Below are positions 57,250 to 64,000 of a stretch of DNA of 64,000 nt, in pieces. The DNA comes from Phylloscopus collybita (lineage: Eukaryota > Chordata > Aves > Passeriformes > Phylloscopidae), in the NCBI GenBank assembly GCA_027886175.1, contig JAJNNQ010000011.1, positions 4,340,001-4,404,000 on the forward strand. Reading direction: 5' to 3'. The position numbers and the translations under genes are program-made. Below the pieces are notes generated by a model. It searched no databases and had not been told where the DNA came from. It saw only the letters and a list, made by a program, of their open reading frames with translations. Position 1 is the stretch's first letter. Every line of letters starts with the position of its first letter.

Positions 57250-58460
57250 TGGATGGTGTTGGTGTGCTGGGAAGGGAAAGGGTGAAGGGGAATGTGCAGG
57301 AATATGGTGAAGGCAAGAAGCAGCAGCAGGAATCGCTGTGGGAAGAACAAGGCTGATGGAAAAGAGGAAGAAGATGGGAAATGTGGATTCCACCTGCAAT
57401 GATCGAGATTTTCCTTGAATGACTTTGCTTGGGTCCCTGCAGAAATGAATGCTTTTGCAGAAAGCTCAGCAGCTGTCAGAGGATGAGCACCCACAGGCAC
57501 TCAGGGGGGCTGCAGGAGGGGCAGAAGAAGCCCCTGCAGCACTTGGTCACAAAGGCACAGCAGGGGAAGAAGGCAAGAAGGGAGGAGGAAAAGGCCAAGG
57601 GGAAGGCAAAGGCCATGGCAGAGTTTCTACAGCCCCTGAGGGATCAAGCCCAGGGCCCAAGGGGGCCCCAGCACCCAGGGCACCGGCTCGGCCACAAGGA
57701 CCTGGCAGAGGCATTGCCCTCCTGGGCAGGGGAGAGCCCACCCAAACAGCCCCTGGCAAGGAATCAGGCTGCCAGCTGCAGGCCACAAGGACACTGCAAG
57801 CACAGACAGCAGCACCCTCACCAGCAGCAAGTCCACCCCTGCAGGGACATGGACTGGGAGGGGTGGCAGAGCTCCCAGCACACCAGGGACCCACCGCACT
57901 GGAGCCCTGGAGAACGTTCAGGGTGGCTCTGCATCGACAGGAGGCCTCTCCTCACAGACACAGGGGCCTCTCCAGCCACTCTCAATCTCACACCTAAGGG
58001 GGGAAAAGGCCAAAAATGTCTTTGATTATTCAGGGGGTAAGTGGGAAAGATGAGCAGCTGTGTTTTATTCAACCACTCTTAGCAGATGTGGGGATGGGTT
58101 GGAAATGCAGTAATTTTCATTTGCTCCTAAATGTGATTGTCATTCACTGGGAAGGGATTTGATGGCTAATTTGGGAATGCAAATTAATATTGTCAAAGGT
58201 GACACAGAGGCTAGTTCTCCTGTACCTTGGTGACAAATGTCTGGCAAGGCCTGGGCTGAAGTGAACCCAGAAGTGTGGGCAGCCCCAGGGAAATTGGGAA
58301 AATCAGATCCCCAGCCTCTCCAAATTCCTCTGAAGCAACCAGGACAAGTTGGGTCTAAAAGCAATCCCCTATTTCCAGGGAGGGAAGGAAGGGCTCACAG
58401 CCTGGTATTGAGCCCCTGGGAAAGGCAGGGCTTTTGGAGCCAGGGGTCTGTCAAGAAACT
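57250..58460 (+). pseudogene. Endogenous retrovirus gag end, protease and start of pol, block R
   Basis: Plus-strand frame 57429-58025 equals 15577-16173, with DTG at 57957-57965. After a gap, the AWAEVNPEVWA entry segment of pol is at 58237-58440. The copy then departs from the other two at about 58450, before any RT catalytic motif. Confidence 0.75.
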
Positions 58461-59735
58461 GGATGGATGGAGACCAGAAGGAAAGCAGGATTTTTAAGCG
58501 TCAAAAAACTGACAAACTGTGGGTCCTGTCCAGGACCGCCCAGAAAGGAAATAAAAATTTGGATTGTATGTGGATGTTAAACACAGCCAGGCCAAAGGAA
58601 TTCCCGGGCTAAAATGCTGAACCCAGTGGCCAGAGAGTGGCCTCATTGTCTGCAGAATTGTGCAGCCACAGCCTGAATGGGAACTGAGGCCTGACAACTG
58701 ATGGCAGGAGAATCTCCTCAAGTCTGGCACCAACTCAAAGCTTTGAGAACCACAAGAGCTTCTAAAGGGGTGAGCAGTGCTGGATTATTACAGGATGGAA
58801 CTTGTTCAGTGGCACAGGAGGATTTAGAATTGAGGAGAGGGGGTTTAACCCAGCCTCCTGCTGGAACAGCCTGCACAGGGGGCTGGGAAGAAACCCATGG
58901 CTGCATCCAAGTGAGAGAGATTTGGGCCGGGGCTGTGAGATATTCATGGGACAGACCCACCTTGGGACTTTGCTGCTGACAACATCCAACCAGGACATTG
59001 GGTCCTGCCCAAGGAGTGGGAAGGAGGAGCAGGATGGGAGGCTGCTGATATGGGAAATGTATATGGATATGAAAATGCAGAATTTTAGAAACATATAAAG
59101 TGCTTAAACAGGTGAAGGGGAGAACAGAAATATATACGGCTCATTTAGCAATTGTGTAAAAGAAGAAAAACAAGTTGTACCAGAAGGCACAGGAGTGTAA
59201 CTTGTAAGGTTGGACCCATGAACAGAATCCAAAGGAATTTGGGTGCCAGGTAAAGGCCACAGAGAGAAGATGTATTGTTAAAACTCACTGAAGCTGGACT
59301 TAGGTATTGTGAAGAGCCGATAAAGCAGAACCAGTTGATTAACAAACCAGCAAGAACCAGGCTGCTGGTTTTAGCCAGGACAAACTGACCTGGGAATTCC
59401 CCAAACCTTCTCTGCACCTGCTCAGAGAGGGAGGTCAAAGACTGAACACCGAGGAAGAATTCTGACCTCATCAGCACACTCCTGCCAGCGACCACCAGAA
59501 GGCGTGGCACCACAAAAGGCTGATTGTAATATAAAGGGCAAGAAGGCAGAGAATGGGCAAAGGATGGGTGGGCAGGGAGGTGCAGCTTTGTGGGGTCTGA
59601 GTGCATTTAAACCTGGAACCTGTCTCCACCAGGTCGGCATCAGTGGTGGAAAGATCCCGTAGGTGTCCCAGCAGGAATAAAACAAACCTGCTTTACAATT
59701 CCTGACTGTGCAGTCCTGATCCTGCAATTCCCCAC
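58461..59735 (+). mobile_element. Inserted or substituted segment ending in an LTR
   Basis: Replaces RT of the sister copies. 58461-59100 has short frames that I cannot assign (a Trp/Gly/Glu-rich one at 58701-58979). 59100-59735 looks like an LTR: AT-rich U3, a TATA-like ATATAAAGGGC near 59530, and AATAAAACAAACC near 59685. At 59735 it rejoins the ERV sequence found at 14310 in reverse. Start and family are uncertain. Confidence 0.45.
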
Positions 59736-60889
59736 GGCTGAGCCTGCACTGAAGGCAAGGGAGCAGCAGCCAGGGCTCCACAGCGGGGGAAGCCCCTGTG
59801 CCTGCCCACAGATCCTCTGCTGGAATGCTCTGCCTGGGCACCCTCCCTTGGCATCTCCAGGCACTGCGGGCCAATCCTTGCTGCCACTGCTGCAGCTTCA
59901 GGGCTTTCTGTGCCTGCACTGCCACAGGGGCTGGGGAGACACCGGGAGAATTCCACTCTGGGCCTCAGCCACACTCACACTCTGGGCTGGCTGGGCTTAG
60001 ATGGGTGGAAAAGAGACCGACTTTAAAACTGTTTTTGATTTCATTTCTCCACTCAGCCTCGGTTGGCCTTTGCCCCAGGAATGGAATTTTCAAGGTTTTA
60101 TTTGAAGGGATGTTACAGCACTCAGCAGAGATGAGTTGAACATCTCACCAGACTGGGAAGAGCCCAAAAGATCCCCACAGAGAGAACGACCATCAACAAA
60201 ACATCAACGACCATCAGCAACCAGCAACCAACACCCAGCCCAGACACTGCCCCTGGAAGAGCTGCAGACACCTGGGCTGGAAAAGGCTGAGAAGGAATTC
60301 CAGCAGTGCAGCCCTGATTAACAGCAGAGGCAAAGGAATCCGGGTCCCACAGGAAATCAAATCCTGAGACCTCAGCAACTTGGAAGCAATGAACATCAAA
60401 CCAAGGGATTTCTATGAGTTCCGACTGTAAAAAGTTTGGGAAAAATCAGTAAAACTCACATGGCATGGAATGATTTTCCCTGCACACCGGGCTATGTGTG
60501 GGTGAAATGATTTCTGTTGCCCATCCTGGCCAGAATCAAGTAATGCCTTGACTCTCTAACACTAAAGATATTGTTGGAGAGTTTGGGTTTTTCCCACAGT
60601 TTCAGTGACAAGATTACCATTAGATAATTTTTTTGCAATAATCCTACTTTTATATTGTCAGTTAGGTTTGGCCCAGGGGTGTGAGAATCAATTTGTAGTC
60701 TTAGGAGAAGAAGTAGAAAAACCTTGATTGCTTTGGAATGTTTTGTGTGTGTTTGTGTGTGGCTCTCAGTAATCAGAAAATTTTGGTACATGGGTTTTTC
60801 AAAGTAGTTCACCTTCAGATTAGATTTGGAAAACCAGAAGAGCCTTTCAAGGTGACCAATAACGAATAAAAAGTTAAGACTATGTTATG
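59736..60889 (+). other. ERV interior without assignable genes, block R
   Basis: Plus-strand counterpart of 13171-14310, with the 61-codon frame at 60136-60321 and an AATAAA at about 60864-60869. Confidence 0.4.

Positions 60890-60930
<41 letters not shown>
60890..60930 (+). repeat. A41 tract
   Basis: Poly(A) run about 20 nt after AATAAA, at the same place as the tracts at 13125 and 39165. Confidence 0.8.
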
Positions 60931-60937
<7 letters not shown>

Positions 60938-61650
60938 TGCAGATTGCCCGGGGGCCACCTGTGAATCATTCAGTGCCTGCCCAGGAAGAGAGATTCCTCC
61001 AGGCAGGCAGGAGAGGAGCTTTAGAAATGCAAATTAACCCTGCTGGGAAAAGTGTGGACAATGCACCAGGGGCTCCTTGCCTGGGGCAGGAATTGGGCTG
61101 ATTCCCTCTGTCCCTCAGCCCAAGCTCTGCCTGCTCACAAAGACAGAATTTGCACAGCTAAAGGCAGAGCCCAGAGTGAGGATCTCTGACTCTGCAACAG
61201 AAATGGGTTCAATTGCAAAGGAAAACATCAAACGGAGAATGTTATGAAAACTTCACGTAAAAAAGTGTCTGTGGGGGGGAATCATCCTTCTCCCCACTCT
61301 AACATGTGCTGGCATTGTCTGTGCTGTACAGGGCTATCAGACCTCTGGGTGTTTTTAGCTACCGCAAGTTCACCCAAATCAGCTGGAAATCAAAATTTCC
61401 CATTTAATCAGAGAAAAGCGGTCAATTGAGGCAGCCCACGCAGGAGGGAGCGCCTCAGAAATGGGGAAAAGATGAAACGGCCACCAGAACAAATCCTACA
61501 ACACCACGGAGCAGCTCCTGGGACCCCAAGGAATTCAGATCAGGAGCCAGAGAAGGCATTTATAATTTGAATTGCATCATTAGATTACAAGCTGTCCTCG
61601 AAATAATAACCACTCAATCCACTCAAAGGAGGACCGCGACATTATCCATC
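60931..61650 (+). pseudogene. Endogenous retrovirus env remnant with heptad segment, block R
   Basis: Plus-strand copy of 12400-13110, here keeping the best form of the TM-like heptad (NCIIRLQAVLEIITTQS near 61570-61620). Several frame breaks precede it. It runs straight into the CpG island at about 61670. Confidence 0.6.
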
Positions 61651-61659
61651 GATGCTGCG

Positions 61660-62215
61660 ATCAGATTATCTCTTAGCCCAGGCACCCGCGGGAAGGAGAC
61701 CGCGGGCAGCCGCTCCCGCAGCGCCCTCAGGCCACGGGGAACACGGCGCGGACACGGCACAACCCAGGCACAACCCAGCCACAACCAGAGCCCCCTGGCG
61801 CCCCCTCCGCCCGCAGCCAGCCCCGAGCCCCGGCACAACCCAGCGCGGCTCCCACCTGCGCCGGGGCCGCCTCCGAGCTCCGCCGCCGCCTCCCCGGGCC
61901 CGCACTGAGGATCTAAAAATGGCGCCTCTGAAAAGCCAGGACCGCGCTCTGCCCGCTCTGCCCAATCAGCGCGTAGAGAGAGCCAGGAGTGACGGCACCC
62001 TCAGCCAATGGCAGCGATCCAGGGGCGGGCTCTGCACACGGCCCAGCCCCGCCCCGCGCTCTCCGGCCCCGCCCCCGGGCTGTCTGAGGGCAAAGCCGCA
62101 GATGAGGAACAGCCCTGGGACGGGCCCGGGCCCGAGGCGGGATGGAGCTGAAAACACAAACAAAGTTCTCCGCACCTCCCGCACCGCCTTGCCCAGCCCT
62201 GCGTGTTCGCTGGCA
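61660..62215. promoter_or_regulatory. CpG island without its ZNF gene
   Basis: Copy of the type-1 distal island, in the orientation that would head a plus-strand type-1 ZNF. CCAAT and GC boxes are present. At about 62215 homology stops and no exon 1 or finger exon follows. Confidence 0.6.
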
Positions 62216-62800
62216 GCGGCTCAGAGGAAAGCCCTCCGTTCTCCTACCCGTAATTAGGAACATCAGTGCATGGGTTGGATTTCCCCCAAAAAGGGAAAGA
62301 ACAAATCAAACTCAAGGGAGATGTAGCCCCCCACCCATCCCGGGGGGTTCGGCCCCTCACCTTTCAGCCCCGGGAACAGCGCCGGGACTGGGCGGGTCCG
62401 AAGCGGGACTGGGGGGGCATAGGGGGCTCCCCAGTACTGAGGGGGACCCTTGGGGCTCGGTCCTGTCCTTCCCCCGCCGTTATCAGTGGGGACCACCCTT
62501 ATCACCAGGGACCCCCCACTCGCAAACTACCGGGGCCCCCCACTGACCGGGACCCTCCCATTGTCTGCCACCCCTCCTTCAACGACCCCCCAAAAGCTTT
62601 GGACCCTTACCATCCTTGAGCCCCTCCAGTGCGCCAGGACCCACCACTCACCGCCCCTCTCCCACCCATGGGAACCCCCCCTCACCGCGTCCCCCCCGAT
62701 CACCAGGACCCTCCCAATCCATGGGACCCCCGCACTCACCACGCACCCCCCTCAGAGCCCCCCGGGCCCAGCGCCGGGGCCGCTCCGCAGCCGAGGTACC
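62216..62800. other. C-rich unrelated sequence
   Basis: A short match (TTAGGAACATCAGT) persists to about 62265. After that come loose GGGACCCCCCAC and CCACTCACC repeats in place of the expected ZNF. ORFs are compositional. No gene is seen. Confidence 0.45.
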
Positions 62801-63097
62801 CGAGAAATGCCGCCTGCAGAGCCCGCCACTCGCCGCGATTGGCTGGTTCTGCCGTCACTCCTGGGTCTGACTGCGCGCTGATTGGGCAGAGCAGAGCAGG
62901 GACACGCCCACGTCTCGCCCCCATCGCGTAGAAGAGCCGCCATTTTTTGGATCCTCTGTGCGGAGGAGGCGGCGGCGGCGCAGGTGGGAGCCGCGCTGGG
63001 TTGTGCCGGGGCTCGGGGCTCGGGGCTCGGGGCTCGGGGCTGGCTGCGGGCGGAGGGGACGGCAGGGGGCTCTGGCTGTGGCTGGGTTGTGCCGTGT
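62801..63097. promoter_or_regulatory. Second, inverted CpG island with truncated edge
   Basis: Diverged copy of the island in the opposite orientation: CCATTTTTTGGATCC, GGCGGCGGCGGCGCAG|GTGGGAG (donor after about 62981) and a fourfold GGGGCTC repeat near 63010-63040. It breaks off at 63097 into LTR sequence. Confidence 0.6.
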
Positions 63098-63228
63098 CCT
63101 CGTTAATATGCACCCCCTTTTGTATAACATCCGATATTCCTGGCTCTGTTCAGGCTTTGTTCTTCTTCTCCGTGTTCAGGAATTCAGCAGGACCTTGGCT
63201 GAGCAGCAGTCCGTGTCAATGAGTAACA
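63098..63228 (-). mobile_element. Truncated family-2 LTR
   Basis: U3 end of the 375-bp LTR, minus orientation (GAGTAACA at 63221-63228). R, U5 and the TATA box are deleted at the junction with the CpG island. Confidence 0.65.
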
Positions 63229-64000
63229 TTTTCTGGAACTGATGAGTTTCTCGCATTCCTTCCTTATCTCCAAGTCCCCGGCCCTATCTCCAAGCAGAAT
63301 CACTCACTGGCTCTGTTTTTTCTTCCTGGGTCTTGGTTTTGGGATTATTGTCAGTGACCTCAATTCTGAGAAAAACGAAAATTCAGCCTTAGAATATTTT
63401 CCAAAAGTATCCCTGGCCATCAGCCAAGGAACACCCTGCACTTTAAGGCAGCCTTATCTCTGTGCTGTTCCTTTACTGAGGTACATATATATTCATGCGT
63501 TTCATGCTCTACTCAAATTTTCTTGGCAGCTTTTGATGTTATAGAAACTTTTCTTTATTTTGGTTTTCTGCTGTGCCGTATCTATGTAATATCCTCCAGA
63601 TCAGGCCAATCTCTTTTATTTCTTCTTGTGGCCTCATCCTGTTGTTTCCCACTTCCCAGAGAGCGAACAGTTCACAAACTCTTCTCTCCTTCTTCTCTGC
63701 TGCTCTGGTTTCTGTGGCCCTTTTCTCATCCCTTGGAGAGGTCAGTCAGCAGCTCTGGGAAACAACCTGAGTGCTTTATACAGTTCTCTGGGTTACACAC
63801 AGGTATTGGACCATTTTCTATTTTGCCCAGGCCTACAGTACAATACATTCATCCCATGATCAGTTCTAGAAGCTGTCAGATGTCTACATCAACATCAAAT
63901 ACTCATCACACTGCTGCTTCCATGAGTTACACGGTGCAGACTTCAAATGAGCAATGAGGTTAAATGAGCAAGCAGCTCAAAGGGATTCTAAACTGCACTG
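63229..64000 (-). mobile_element. Family-1 LTR and flank, minus strand, running off the window
   Basis: Reverse counterpart of about 1340-2159, with the AATAAA equivalent near 63616 and the TATA equivalent (CTTTATACAG) near 63773. The long Ser/Phe-rich frames here are translations of LTR sequence. Confidence 0.6.

Noticed and set aside
60890..60930. A41 as a rho-independent-type terminator or assembly filler
   Set aside because: It follows AATAAA at poly(A) distance and has length-variable counterparts in two sister copies, so a retro-inserted tail is the better explanation.

Overview
The window looks like part of a songbird (passerine) genome, from a repeat-rich, ZNF-rich segment that also carries MHC and kinase relics. 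Three things suggest this: eight C2H2 zinc-finger genes with the short N-terminal leader I associate with the songbird ZNF expansion; a PAK3-like kinase fragment, a family known to be amplified in songbirds; and an avian-type MHC class II beta relic. No species or chromosome can be read from the sequence. A W-linked or MHC-linked location is possible but is inference.

Layout. Eight ZNF genes alternate strand exactly: A+ (4133-5620), B- (9636-10870), C+ (17237-17977), D- (24565-25290), E+ (30058-31292), F- (35245-36383), G+ (43648-44388), H- (55420-56331). They also follow a 1-1-2-2-1-1-2-2 order of two subtypes. Type 1 (A, B, E, F) has a 5' CpG-island exon, a 55-nt coding exon and a large finger exon. 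Type 2 (C, D, G, H) has one coding exon of about 0.75-0.9 kb. Genes face each other tail to tail in pairs. The head-to-head gaps hold CpG islands and copies of one gammaretrovirus-like endogenous retrovirus (ERV).

The first 17 kb (block P) recurs about 26 kb to the right (block Q, 25.94-42.8 kb), but the inner part (ZNF, small gene, LTR, minisatellite, ZNF) is inverted in Q relative to P. A third, partial and reorganised copy (block R) fills 56.6-64 kb.

Between A and B, and between E and F, lies a duplicated two-exon gene for a small predicted type-I membrane protein that I do not recognise. Between C and D (18-24.2 kb) are LTRs, AT-rich retroelement remnants and a CATGACCATGAG-like satellite. 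Between G and H is an inverted pair of LTRs, each followed by a tRNA-Lys-like primer-binding site. Inside it lie a 5'-truncated PAK-like kinase gene (minus strand) and an MHC class II beta gene that lacks exon 1, the two separated by a fragment of the same LTR family.

How it fits together. The likely picture is serial segmental duplication and inversion of a ZNF/ERV cassette, followed by gene conversion, finger gain and loss, and LTR-mediated truncation. The ZNF proteins are expected to be nuclear sequence-specific DNA-binding factors. That they repress the ERVs beside them is a family-level hypothesis, not something the sequence shows. Most remaining open reading frames are shadows of fingers, CpG islands or minisatellites.
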